Source: Microcystis aeruginosa FD4
Lineage (GTDB): Bacteria; Cyanobacteriota; Cyanobacteriia; Cyanobacteriales; Microcystaceae
Reading direction: 5' to 3'
Length of the DNA: 64,000 bases
NCBI RefSeq assembly: GCF_009792235.1
Contig: NZ_CP046973.1
Span: 310,001 to 374,000 of the forward strand
Numbering within the stretch: position 1 is the stretch's first letter; every line of letters starts with the position of its first letter. The notes below the pieces were generated by a model. It did no database searches, was not told the DNA's origin, and saw only the letters and a program-made list of their open reading frames with translations. Positions 1-9,479 of this stretch are shown here, piece by piece. The position numbers were made by a program, and so were the translations under genes.

Positions 1-277
1 AGAGATTAAGGTTGATTCCTTGAAGAGTCATCCGCGTACATAAATCTCTCATACTGACGAGGCTTTTATCTAGAGCGAAACCTATCCAACTGGACACGAA
101 GGTAAATGTACTAATCGCCCTCGTAGTCATTTTTGGGCAGTGGATTGAGAAGATCTTTTATGAGTTTTGAAAAATTTGTCATCAGGGCAAACTCACTATT
201 GTGAGGGTAATAAGTTGTCTAGATTCTATCTATAATAGCATTTTTTGTCTCGCTTTTCTCAACGTTCAACACTTCTG
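1..277 (-). mobile_element. IS4-family element (type A), 5' end only, cut by window edge
   Basis: The left end of an IS4-family element enters from the window edge. Its terminus CAGAAGTGTTGAACG, read on the minus strand, lies at 263-277. The 277 bases appear identical, in reverse, to 3638-3914, including an extra G that shifts the transposase frame just after the PKNDY residues. It interrupts the CHAT-CHASE2 gene of 278-1039. The other end and the target duplication are outside the window. Confidence 0.85.
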
Positions 278-1039
278 CTTTAGTTGATGAGTTTCTGTTA
301 GTTGAATTTCGCAATCTTGGCCATCTTCTGTACTGGCACTATGACCGCTAAAAAAGAGAATATTCCAATTTTCTTGACGCAATAACTGATTTAATTTTTG
401 CGGGTGTGGGGCTTTTTCCCAGATAATTTCGGCTCCTGCTTTTCCCGCAATATCGTCTAAAGTTTTGCGATCTTCTTCGAGAAATTTTAAGTCGGTAGCA
501 TAGCCTAAAATGGCTAAAATGCGAATTTTTTCATGATTTTTTAATTGTCTGGCTAAGGTATCGTATTCCGAGACAATAATTGCTATATCTGCGCCGATAT
601 TTTTGAGGATTTCCCATTTTTCCCAGGGGAATCTTTGCAGCCAAATATTATCGGTTTGTAACCAGATACGAAAGTTATTCCCAGAGAGCAGAATTGCGGT
701 TCTAATCGGTTCAAATTCTGGGCTATTATTCAACCATTTGTTTAAGTTATCCTCAAATAATTTGGCTTTTTCTTAGCAGGTTTTAAAAACTAAATTCTGC
801 TGAGAACTATTGGTAATTTGTTGGGGATTGCTATCTTTTAATACTTGAAAAAATCCCTCTAATTCACTATAGTAACGTTGCCATTGACGGTAAATAGTTA
901 ATAACTCTAAATTAGCTGGTAGCCTTGCTTTGATCACAGTTTGGGGACGAGAATTAAGATCGGGACGAATTTCTAATTTTACTTTAAATCCCCGATCAAA
1001 TGTGCCATCTAGTTCGAGAGTTAAGAGTTTAATCATCAA
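278..1039 (-). pseudogene. CHAT-CHASE2 protein, 5' part, broken by IS4 and a stop codon (copy 1)
   Basis: This is the N-terminal third of the same protein encoded at 36383-38851. It begins MIKLLTLELDG and runs into the start of the caspase-like CHAT domain, where the FFSGHSAS motif carries the presumed catalytic His. Two lesions are visible: a TAA at 773-775 replacing the Gln codon that copy 2 keeps, and the IS4 insertion at 277, which removes the catalytic Cys region and all of CHASE2. The stops differ from those of copy 2, so the two copies decayed independently. It follows the DUF1822 gene by 12 bases, as in copy 2. The protein would have been membrane anchored; this copy cannot be functional. 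Confidence 0.85.
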
Positions 1040-1051
1040 GTTTTTCCTCGC

Positions 1052-2179
1052 TTACACTTGTAAATATTCGGTTACTTTTGCCGATTCTAAAGCTACTTCA
1101 ATGAAGAATTTATCCCCCAATTCGGCATCAAATCGATAACGAATAAATTCATCGTTATCTGTGGCAATTACTTCTCGAAAAACCTGGTCAGTTTCGGTGA
1201 GAATACTTAATTTTAAATGGGGTGGTAAAGTGCTTGTTTCTCCCGTGGGGTAAACAGTCGCTTGCAGGCTAAATATTTCTTCAGTTTTAGCGATAGTAAT
1301 CATCAAAGCGAGGGGATTTCCCAGTAATTTTACTCCTAAATCTTTGATGCGTTTAATTTCTGTATTTTTGAAAGCTGGAACCAGTGACAGTGAGCTAAAA
1401 TCGAGGATACTTTGCCAATCAATGGGGAAATTATGGGCAAACCAATTGGTTAACTTGACGGGGGATTTTTGCCGACGGGTAATTAAATTTTTTCTCCAGT
1501 TACTATTGACGATAACTGCTGCCCATTCTTGAAAAGCAATAGCTTTTCTGGGAAAGATTAACTGAGGATTAGCTAAGATGTCTAGTAAGGTTGTCAATCT
1601 ATCTAAAGATAGTTTTTCTGACCTCTTTTCCCGTTCAATCTTAACTGGTTGTAATTGATACTCTCCCCATAAATCCAAAGAATCTGATCCTGATTGCAGT
1701 TGATTTCTCGGTAGAGAGTAGTTAAGATTACGCTTAATATATTGTCCTTTTTCCTTAATATCTTTATAGGTAGTAGAACCCCAAATTCTTAGATAACTTT
1801 CGGCAGTGTTTACCTGTACCGCTAGATAATAATCACCAATTAATTGAGGAATATCTACCCATTCTTGAGGAATTTCGAGCGCTTCTATATCCAGAGTTTC
1901 ACTGGCAATAACGACCACTGACTTTTCGCCTAATTTAACGGCAAAACCGTTAACTCCTAACTGCCAGAAATCTTCTTGATTTTCCACTAAACTAACCGGA
2001 GGCATCCCTGACTGGAGATAGTTAAAAATAACTTGTTGACAGAGATAATTAATATAAAATCTCTGACGAATACTGGCATCAGTAAAACTGGAACTTTTTG
2101 CCCAACTTATCTATTGAATATCTGCGGGTATTTCTAGCCAAATGCTATCAGGAGTTAGTTCTAACCAATCATTAACCAT
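1052..2179 (-). pseudogene. DUF1822 family protein with an early in-frame stop
   Basis: The reading frame starts MVNDWLELTPDSIWLEIP at 2179, a typical DUF1822 beginning, and meets a TAG at 2111-2113 (codon 23). It continues in the same frame for about 350 more residues to 1052. A shorter product could only start at Met 2005 (about 317 aa) and would lack the N-terminus. DUF1822 proteins occur in cyanobacteria and have no known biochemical function; they often lie between a sigma-70-like gene and a CHASE2 gene, which is the order seen here. The ATG is two bases after the upstream stop codon, so translational coupling with the sigma-like gene is likely. A 3' remnant of a second copy lies at 36153-36367. 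Confidence 0.8.
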
Positions 2180-2181
2180 AA

Positions 2182-2567
2182 TTAATCCTCCTGAGTTGTT
2201 GCGCTGGTTTGATAGTAGTATGTTAGCCATGGTTCTATTGCCTTACTAATAACTTCTCTATCGTGAGACTGGGAAGGAATATGCAGGTTTTCGGTGGCCC
2301 AGGGTAAAAACTTTTTAGCGAGGTGACGATAAACTTTATCCAGTTCCCTAGAAACCTGATATTGTTTGATAACTACCTTGGTAATTTCTGTAATCTTAGC
2401 GGCAATTGCCACTTGTCCCAACCCTGACCCATAAGTCATCTCTAGAATTAACTGAATTTGCGGATGCAGTTTTGCCTGTTGCGGCTGCTGACAAATCTGT
2501 GAAATTTCTGCCCCTAACCAAGCTAGAATTTTTTGGTGGTTTTGTTGCGACTCGCGAAAATTTTCCG
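2182..2567 (-). pseudogene. sigma-70-family-like protein, C-terminal fragment truncated by ISL3
   Basis: An open frame runs from the ISL3 boundary at 2567 to a stop at 2182 with no start codon of its own until Met 2439. The segment around KQYQVSRELDKVYRHLAKKF resembles the helix-turn-helix tail (region 4) of the cyanobacterial group 3-like sigma factors that commonly precede DUF1822 genes. The assignment rests on this short motif and on gene order, so it is tentative. The N-terminal part has been lost at the ISL3 insertion. The stop codon is two bases before the DUF1822 start. Confidence 0.5.
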
Positions 2568-2748
2568 GGCTCTTCGGTAATTGTTATGCAAATAATTAAC
2601 TTAAAATAAAATTCGATGAGAGCGCCTACGCTCAAAAGTAGCTGAAATTCATACAGGGAGACACTTACGGCACAAAAGGGTTAATACCAAAAGATAGACA
2701 ATTGAGTTAAGATTTGATATAATAGCCAAAAACCCGAGTATTTTACTT

Positions 2749-3637
2749 ATGATGCTTGACAAATTTTTGAACCTAAAAGGAACCTCTATTCAAGGCTATC
2801 TACACCTAGAAAATATCGGTATAGTTTGCCGAATCGAATCGAAAAATCAAAAAGCAACCTGTCCTCATTGTGGGTTAGAGAGCGATAAACTACACCAAAA
2901 TCATCGACATTTAGTCAAAGATTTACCAATCTCAGGACAACCAGTGTACCTACAAGTTAATCGTCGTCAATTTAAGTGTGGTAATTGTCAGAAACCCTTT
3001 AGTGAAGAGTTAGATTTTGTCGCCAGTAAACGAACCTATACGAAAAGACTAGCCGAAAATATACTCGAACAATTAAAAGAAGGAGATATTTTAAATGTTA
3101 GTCGAATCAATGACGTAACGGAAGAAGAGATTCAAAGAATGATAGAGGACATAGCCGAAGAAATTACAGAGCCAGACTTATCGGAATTAAAAAGACTAGG
3201 AATTGATGAAATCGCTCTAGTCAAAGGACAAAAAAATTACTGTGCAGTTTTAGTAAATTTAGATACGGGAAAACTAATAGCTATTCTAGAGAAGCGAACA
3301 CACTCTTGAATTAAGGAAAACCCTTACAGGCTGGGGAAAAGAGGTGTTAGAGCAAATTGAAGAAGTCAGTATAGCTCTTTGGTTGTCCTATAAAAATTTG
3401 GTGAAAGAATTGATGCCATCGGCCGAGGTAGTCGCCGATAGATTCCATGTCATGAAACAAATTAATCAAGAGTTAGATGAACAGAGAAGAGCAGAAAAAA
3501 GAGCCGTAGAAGCGCAGAAAAATAAAAAACAGAAAGCGGAAAAAGAAGCAAAACTAGAAGTTTTAAAGCGAAGTAAATATAGTCGGTTAAAAAATGAAGA
3601 AAATTTAACGGAACCCCAAAAACTCAAACTAGAAGCT
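2749..3637 (+). pseudogene. ISL3 transposase, 5' two thirds (element 1)
   Basis: This is an ISL3-family DDE transposase. An N-terminal zinc ribbon (CPHCG, then CGNCQ) is followed by the first catalytic Asp in LGIDEIALVKG and by the ADRFHVMKQ block. After EKRTHS the frame meets TGA at 3307-3309. The frame resumes at +1 through TLTGWGKEVLEQ, which implies one extra base compared with the intact relative at 6466-7692. Copies 3 and 4 have the same break. IS4 insertion at 3637 separates this part from its C-terminal third at 12834-13160. Confidence 0.85.
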
Positions 3638-3733
3638 CAGAAGTGTTGAACGTTGAGAAAAGCGAGACAAAAAATGCTATTATAGATAGAATCTAGACAA
3701 CTTATTACCCTCACAATAGTGAGTTTGCCCTGA

Positions 3734-4014
3734 TGACAAATTTTTCAAAACTCATAAAAGATCTTCTCAATCCACTGCCCAAAAATGACTACGAGGGCGA
3801 TTAGTACATTTACCTTCGTGTCCAGTTGGATAGGTTTCGCTCTAGATAAAAGCCTCGTCAGTATGAGAGATTTATGTACGCGGATGACTCTTCAAGGAAT
3901 CAACCTTAATCTCTCCACATTTTCTAAAGCCAGTAAAATCCGAGAAAGTGAACCATTCGAGAAAATAATCGAAGAGTTAACGAAACGATTAATCGCCAAA
4001 AAAGGAAAGGCGGA
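3734..4014 (+). pseudogene. IS4 type A transposase, N-terminal piece
   Basis: The piece starts MTNFSKLIKDLLNPLPKNDY and then shifts frame because of one extra G in GACTACGAGGGCG (near 3793). It resumes as STFTFVSSWIGFALDKS and runs to the ISKra4 insertion at 4014. Across the insert the frame continues as AKKGKADARAMFPIDSTIIT (6397 onward), so the insert itself did not alter the frame. The truncated copy at 1-277 has the same extra G. Confidence 0.85.
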
Positions 4015-4057
4015 GGGAGCAAGTCAGTTTTGTCAGAACATAAATACTATTCAATAG

Positions 4058-4864
4058 CTAAAGACTGTTATTTAGGTAAGCACAGCGGTGTTTAAGCACT
4101 TGAGGGATATTTTCTTCATTCCACTGGGCTCCAGAAATTTTCAGTCGTCGGTCAATCTGTTTAACCGTGGATTCAACGGCTCCCGAAGCAATAGAGCAAA
4201 TCTCTTCTTGTTGATAGTAATTATAATTAACAATTCGATGACGATGAATCTCTAAATAACGACAGAAATTTTCAGCTCGTTTGTTTTTTAAAGGAGAGAT
4301 TAATGCTATTGTTTCCTCAATTTTGCCCTGCCATAATAAACTTTCTGCTTTTTTCAATCTCTTCACTGAACCGCCGACTTTATGAAGATTTTCTACCAAA
4401 TGAAACCAGTCAAGTATTTCTCTTTTTTCTCCTGGACAATCCCAGTTTTTCACAATTTTCCAAATACCGGGATGTCCGTCTCCCAAACAGGTAAGGGGGT
4501 CAGATAAAGGTTGTTGATTAACCCAATATATTAACGATTCATTCTCTCCAAACCAAGCTTTTCTTAGGAAAGTATCAACACAGATTGCTTTATAATCTTT
4601 CCAGATACAAGCCTCTCCCTTAGTTTCGGTTCTTAAGCGCACTTTTCCTCCATCTAGACTAATTTCTTGAACGGGGTTTCCTGATTCTTCTTCGGCAAAT
4701 TGGTGGCGATGGACTAATCGTTGTTGAGTCCTAGCCGAGACCTTCATCCCTGTATAAAATTGAATATCTCTGGCGGCATTTTCATAAGAAACATTGGCAC
4801 TAGCTCTTAAACAACAGCGTTCTAAGTAAGGACTAATTTGGTTATTACGAGGAATATTTAAACG
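4058..4864 (-). pseudogene. ISKra4-family transposase, C-terminal part
   Basis: The conserved ISKra4 blocks are all visible: EISLDGGKVRLRTE, CLGDGHPGIWKIV, EILDWFHLVENLHKVGGS, GAVESTVKQIDRRLKISGAQW and LKHRCAYLN. The frame is open from the IS4 junction at 4864 through Met 4747 to the TAG at 4058-4060. Upstream of IS4 copy B the frame continues at 6041-6304, giving about 353 codons in all. It is inactive because of the IS4 insertion and a TGA in the N-terminal part. Confidence 0.85.
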
Positions 4865-6040
4865 CAGAAACGTTGAATCCTGTAATAAAACTTTACATTG
4901 ACAAACATAATACTCCTATAACATCAAATTTTAAGTTGAATAGACAATCCTCCGGAACCAGTGTACATAGCTAATATGTTGACACATGAAACTCTGTAAA
5001 TAGCGCAGTTTGTCTAATAAGCTTTTCCCAAATCCTTCTTCAATATCTATTAGCTGTAGAATCAGATAAGCGATAATGCAGCTATAGAACTGTAGGCGGA
5101 TTCCGTTCTCGTTTTTAGTGATTAGATTATCCAACTTTAGAGGCATTTTTAAAAATTTCCACAGCAGTTCTATTTGCCATCTTTGGATGTAAATTTCGGC
5201 AACTTCTTCATTGCTAACTGCCCCTTCTCCTTCTAGAGGTAAATCGGTCGCCAGCCGAAATTCTGTTTGACTTTCTAGGTCGCAAAAAGCGACTACTCTT
5301 ACTTCTATTTGTCTTTTATCTTTTCCGAGTTTACACTTGCCATTTTCGAGCATCTCTAGGCTAATATCATTTTTCACTCTCAAGACAAAATGCTTGTCAC
5401 TACTCTCTAATAATTCGGTGATTCTTTGATTAGAAGCAAATCCTCTATCCATTACGCCAACTCCATTTACAGGAATTGCTTCTATGGTTTTTCCTCCTTA
5501 TGAGCGAGTCATGACCTTGACCAAAATGGATGAGGATTCCGGCCACCTCTGTGGTGATACTATTAAGACCAGAGAATAGTTTTACTTGATGCCATCCCTG
5601 GGACCATAGTAGTTTACTGGTTAAGCTAATTATTGTTGAGTCAATAGGAAATAAAGCTCGCGCATTCTCTATTCCTTTTTTGGCAACTAAATGCTTATTT
5701 AATTCGACAATGACTTTCTCAAACGGACTTGTTTTTCTAATTTTGCTTGCCTTAGAAAATGTGGATAGATTTACATTAATTCCTTGCAGTACCATTCGAC
5801 TGCATAAGTCCCTCATACTGACGATGCTTTTATCTAAAGCAAAACCAATCCAACAGGACAAAAATGTAAAAGTGTCTAAAGCGGGGTAGTCATTTTTAGG
5901 CAGTGGTTTGAGAAGCTCTTTTATGAGTTTTGAGAAATTCGTCATCAGGGCAAACTACCTATTGTGAGGGGAATAAGTTGTCTAGATTCTATCTATAATA
6001 GCATTTTTTGTCTGACTTTTCTCAACGTTCAACACTTCTG
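4865..6040 (-). mobile_element. IS4-family element, copy B (1176 bp)
   Basis: This is a complete copy inserted in ISKra4, with terminal repeats CAGAAACGTTGAATC (4865) and CAACGTTCAACACTTCTG (ending 6040). The 9-bp direct repeat ATTTAAACG flanks it at 4856-4864 and 6041-6049. Its translated frames are identical to those of copy C (9480-10655), so one derived from the other, or both from one source, recently. Confidence 0.95.
4931..5945 (-). CDS. IS4-family transposase in two overlapping frames (copy B)
   Basis: ORF 1 (5945-5445, 166 aa) holds the first catalytic Asp in PIDSTIISL. ORF 2 (5452-4931, 173 aa) holds the second Asp in MDRGFAS and the IS4 signature Y-x2-R-x3-E-x6-K in YIQRWQIELLWKFLK. 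A single DDE transposase therefore needs a +1 shift from ORF 1 into ORF 2. The shift would lie between the in-frame TAA of frame 2 and the A-run, where frame 1 reads ATA AGG AGG AAA. The ORFs overlap by eight bases. Whether this is programmed frameshifting, re-initiation, or a defective gene moved in trans is not decided by sequence alone. Confidence 0.75.
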
Positions 6041-6304
6041 ATTTAAACGGATTGCTTGTTTTTCTGTCAGGCATAATTCTCCGATGATGCTTTTTATTTT
6101 TCTCGGTCTCCCGGCTTGAGTTCCTGTCGTTTTTGTGACCAAAAAAAATCCTAGTTTCGGAGTTATATATTTTCAGGTCTGTTCTCTTATTGTCGTCTCT
6201 ATTCCCTCTAAAGTTTGGATTTTTTCAGCCTCAGCTTCCTGATGAAGAATCTTGGCTATCGCTTGAATATGTTGGTTAAGTTCTTGTTGTTGCTCTGGAG
6301 TCAT
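6041..6304 (-). pseudogene. ISKra4-family transposase, N-terminal part
   Basis: The frame starts MTPEQQQELNQHIQAIAKIL at 6304 and has a TGA after TTIREQT (codon 44). It then continues as TGTQAGRPRKIKSIIGELCL up to the IS4 copy B junction. It joins in frame with 4864-4058 across the insertion. The internal stop means the gene was already defective, or required readthrough, independently of the IS4 insertion. Confidence 0.75.
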
Positions 6305-6439
6305 TTTTGTCTTTTCCCCACTCTTTTCTCTATCCCATACCCAATTGATGCTTTTGTCAAGTAGTTTATTTGTTCTTCAGCTTTGACTTGCTCCCAAGGC
6401 GGACGCACGAGCGATGTTTCCCATTGACTCAACAATAAT

Positions 6440-7857
6440 GGTTCTTCCGAACTTACCATGTAAAATCAACTAGCAAAATGCCAATTTAATAAACATCTAA
6501 GACTAAAGTTTTTAAAGTTTCTAAATCCATAGCCTCTCCTTTTAATCACCTTCAGTTTATTATTAATTCCTTCAACTGTTCCCTGGGTTGTTCGGTTATC
6601 AAAATAGGCAGTTATTTCGTCAATCCACCGCCTCATTGTCTGGCAGCTTTTAGGAAAGTAAGCCATCGCCTTTTTTATCCAATCACTCAAGGCAAATAAT
6701 CCCTCATTCCCCTCCGTATTTTTCTCAAATACTTCTCTAAATTCCTCTTTTAATTTGTGCATTTCCCCAAGTTTTGGAGACACTTTATATACTTCTTCCA
6801 ATTTTTTCCTTTCTTTCTCTACTAAGTCTCCTTCATTCTTTAATAAGGCATATTTGCTCTTGGCTATTCCTGCTAAGATATTTTCTTTATTTTTCTTATT
6901 TTTTATCTTGGCTGCCTCTCTTTTTACCTCCTTTCTCGCTTCATCTAGCTCGTTATTTACTTGTTTCATTACAGGGAATCTATCTCCTACTATTTGAGCT
7001 TGAGGCATTAGTTTTTCTGCCACATTTTTATACCCTATCCACAGGTCTATACTTACTTCCTCTATTTGGCTCAAAACCTCTTCTCCCCACTGTTTCAGAT
7101 ATTCTGTTAATGCTTCTTCTGTTCTTTTTTCCCCTAAGCCTACAATTTTTCCTGTGTCTATATTTACTAACACAGCATAGTAATTTCCTTTTCCCTTTAT
7201 CATGGCTATTTCATCTATTCCTAGTTTTTTTAGACCTTGAGGTTTTGCGGTTATTAAGTCTTCTCCTAAGTCTTTGAGCATCGTTTCTATTTCTTGTTCG
7301 CTTACTCCATTTCTTTCTGCCGTATTTTTCAGATCACTATTCAGGACTTCGTCCACTATTTTTTTTCTAAATCTATCTGTGTAGGTTCTTTTCTTCGGCA
7401 AATAATTTAGTTCTTCTGTGAATTTTTTCCCACATTTCTCGCATCTCATCTGACGACGATTGATTCTCAGATATAATGCCTGTTCTCCAAAGGGTAAATC
7501 TCGGATTGTTAATTCATTGTTTTGATGAAGTTTTTCCGTTTTACTTCCACAATAAATGCACTGGGTTTCTCTTGACATATTTTCTAAATGTAAAACAATT
7601 CCTATATCGGTAATAATTTGATAATTGGTAACGACAACTCCTTCTAGGTGAAGTAGCTCGGTCATTAACTTTAATTGTGGATTTGATGGCATAAGTATAG
7701 CTTGTGTCTAAAATTGCTGATCTTGGCTGTCTATATTTTAACCAATAAATTGCTGTATTGCAAGCATAGTCAGCTTTTAAAGATAAATTATTGTTTTTAT
7801 TGGTCAGCTATAGTTGTCTGTTTTTCTTTGATTTTACACGACAAGTTCGGAAGAGCC
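6440..7857 (-). mobile_element. ISL3-family element no. 2 (1418 bp, complete)
   Basis: The ends are GGTTCTTCCGAACTT (6440) and AAGTTCGGAAGAGCC (ending 7857), with an 8-bp target duplication ACAATAAT at 6432-6439 and 7858-7865. It is a different subtype from the other three ISL3 copies: the ends extend to a longer repeat and the transposase is diverged and intact. It sits inside IS4 type A. Confidence 0.95.
6466..7692 (-). CDS. ISL3-family transposase, full length (408 aa)
   Basis: This is the only uninterrupted ISL3 transposase in the window. The N-terminal zinc ribbon (CIYCG, then CEKCGKKF) is followed by a helix-turn-helix-like stretch near residues 120-150. The DDE core has Asp in LGIDEIAMIKG, the GDRFPVMKQ block, a lysine-rich helical insert, and the terminal Glu in TVEGINNKLKVIKRRGYGF. 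Length is normal for the family. With matching terminal repeats and target duplication the element looks capable of transposition, and it might act in trans on related ends. The gene starts about 165 bases inside the element's right end. Confidence 0.92.
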   Translation of the reverse strand: MPSNPQLKLMTELLHLEGVVVTNYQIITDIGIVLHLENMSRETQCIYCGSKTEKLHQNNELTIRDLPFGEQALYLRINRRQMRCEKCGKKFTEELNYLPKKRTYTDRFRKKIVDEVLNSDLKNTAERNGVSEQEIETMLKDLGEDLITAKPQGLKKLGIDEIAMIKGKGNYYAVLVNIDTGKIVGLGEKRTEEALTEYLKQWGEEVLSQIEEVSIDLWIGYKNVAEKLMPQAQIVGDRFPVMKQVNNELDEARKEVKREAAKIKNKKNKENILAGIAKSKYALLKNEGDLVEKERKKLEEVYKVSPKLGEMHKLKEEFREVFEKNTEGNEGLFALSDWIKKAMAYFPKSCQTMRRWIDEITAYFDNRTTQGTVEGINNKLKVIKRRGYGFRNFKNFSLRCLLNWHFAS

Positions 7858-8098
7858 ACAATAATCACCTTAACGAGTAAATTATTGTGGGAGGAAGGAT
7901 GGCATCAAGTCAAGCTGTTTTCGGGTCTTAATAGTATCACGACAACCGTAGAGGGAATCGTGATCCATTTCGGGCAAGGTCATGACTCGCTCATAAGGAG
8001 AGAAAACGGTAGCAGCGATCCCCGTAAATGGAGTGGGGGCGATGGATCGAGGGTTTGCTTCTCGTCTGAGAATTCTAAAATTATTAGAAGAAAAAGAC
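7858..8098 (+). pseudogene. IS4 type A transposase, middle piece
   Basis: This continues IS4 type A after the ISL3 no. 2 insertion: TIITLTSKLLWEEGWHQVKL, then LNSITTTVEGIVIHFGQGHDS. It carries the same +1 frame change as copies B and C (frame 1 reads ATA AGG AGA GAA). The second frame then gives GAMDRGFASRLRILKLLEEKD up to the ISL3 no. 3 junction at 8098. Confidence 0.85.
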
Positions 8099-8279
8099 GG
8101 CTCTTCGGGAATTGTTATGCAAATAATTAACTTAAAATAAAATTCGATAAGAGTGCCTACGCCTAAAAGTAGCTGAAATTTATACAGGGAGACACTTACG
8201 GCACAAAAGGGTTAATACCAAAAGATAGACAATTGAGTTAAGATTTGATATAATAGCCAAAAACCCGAATATTTTACTC

Positions 8280-9479
8280 ATGATGCTTGACAAATTTTTG
8301 AACCTAAAAGGAACGTCTATTCAAGGCTATCTACACCTAGAAAATATCGGTATAGTTTGCCGAATCGAATCGAAAAATCAAAAAGCCACCTGTCCTCATT
8401 GTGGGTTAGAGAGCGATAAACTACACCAAAATCATCGACATTTAGTCAAAGATTTACCAATCTCAGGACAACCAGTGTACCTACAAGTTAATCGTCGTCA
8501 ATTTAAGTGCAATAATTGTCGAAAACCCTTTAGTGAAGAGTTAGATTTTGTCGCCAGTAAACGAACCTATACGAAAAGACTAGCCGAAAATATACTCGAA
8601 CAATTAAAAGAAGGAGATATTTTAAATGTTAGTCGAATCAATGACGTAACGGAAGAAGAGATTCAAAGAATGATAGAGGACATAGCCGAAGAAATTACAG
8701 AGCCAGACTTATCGGAATTAAAAAGACTAGGAATTGATGAAATCGCTCTAGTCAAAGGACAAAAAAATTACTGTGCAGTTTTAGTAAATTTAGATACGGG
8801 AAAACTAATAGCTATTCTAGAGAAGCGAACACACTCTTGAATTAAGGAAAACCCTTACAGGCTGGGGAAAAGAGGTGTTAGAGCAAATTGAAGAAGTCAG
8901 TATAGCTCTTTGGTTGTCCTATAAAAATTTGGTGAAAGAATTGATGCCATCGGCCGAGGTAGTCGCCGATAGATTCCATGTCATGAAACAAATTAATCAA
9001 GAGTTAGATGAACAGAGAAGAGCAGAAAAAAGAGCCGTAGAAGCGCAGAAAAATAAAAAACAGAAAGCGGAAAAAGAAGCAAAACTAGAAGTTTTAAAGC
9101 GAAGTAAATATAGTCGGTTAAAAAATGAAGAAAATTTAACGGAACCCCAAAAACTCAAACTAGAAGCTATCAAAGAAAATTGACCAAGTTTGAAAAAGAT
9201 GCAGGAATTAAAGGAAGAATTTAGAAAGATTTATGAAACCTCAGAGAATCCGACAGAGGGAATGCTATCTATCTCAGAATGGTTGGCAAAATCCTCCAGT
9301 GTTTTTACCAAGAGTTGTCAAACAATCCGAAACTGGTTTGGAGAAATCATTAGTTATTTCGAGCAAAGGACAACGAATGGGGTGGTCGAGGGAATCAACA
9401 ATAAACTTAAACTAATAAAACGGAGAGCCTATGGCTTTAGAAACTTTCGGAATTTTTGGGTTAGAAGTATGTTGTCTTG
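8280..9479 (+). pseudogene. ISL3 transposase with shared frameshift and stop (element 3)
   Basis: ORF 8280-8840 carries the zinc ribbon and first Asp, then stops at TGA after EKRTHS, as in copies 1 and 4. ORF 8875-9183 is in the +1 frame and ends at TGA 9181-9183, where element 1 has a Leu codon (TTG). ORF 9190 onward contains VVEGINNKLKLIKRRAYGF and is cut by IS4 copy C at 9479; the original stop follows at 10678-10680. At least two lesions separate it from the intact relative at 6466-7692. Confidence 0.85.

Larger units (their letters stand above)
4015..6396 (-). mobile_element. ISKra4-family element, interrupted by IS4 copy B
   Basis: The inverted ends are GGGAGCAAGTCA (4015) and TGACTTGCTCCC (ending 6396), with an 8-bp target duplication AAGGCGGA at 4007-4014 and 6397-6404. 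After removal of IS4 copy B and its duplication the element is about 1197 bp with one minus-strand transposase gene. It sits inside IS4 type A. Confidence 0.9.

Noticed and set aside
2396..2635. 79-aa minus-strand ORF near the ISL3 boundary
   Set aside because: It crosses the IS junction and lies in a different frame from the sigma-like tail, with no family features.
6755..7277. Leucine/serine-rich ORFs on the plus strand inside ISL3 no. 2
   Set aside because: They are antisense shadows of the intact transposase at 6466-7692, and their composition reflects the lysine- and glutamate-rich strand.
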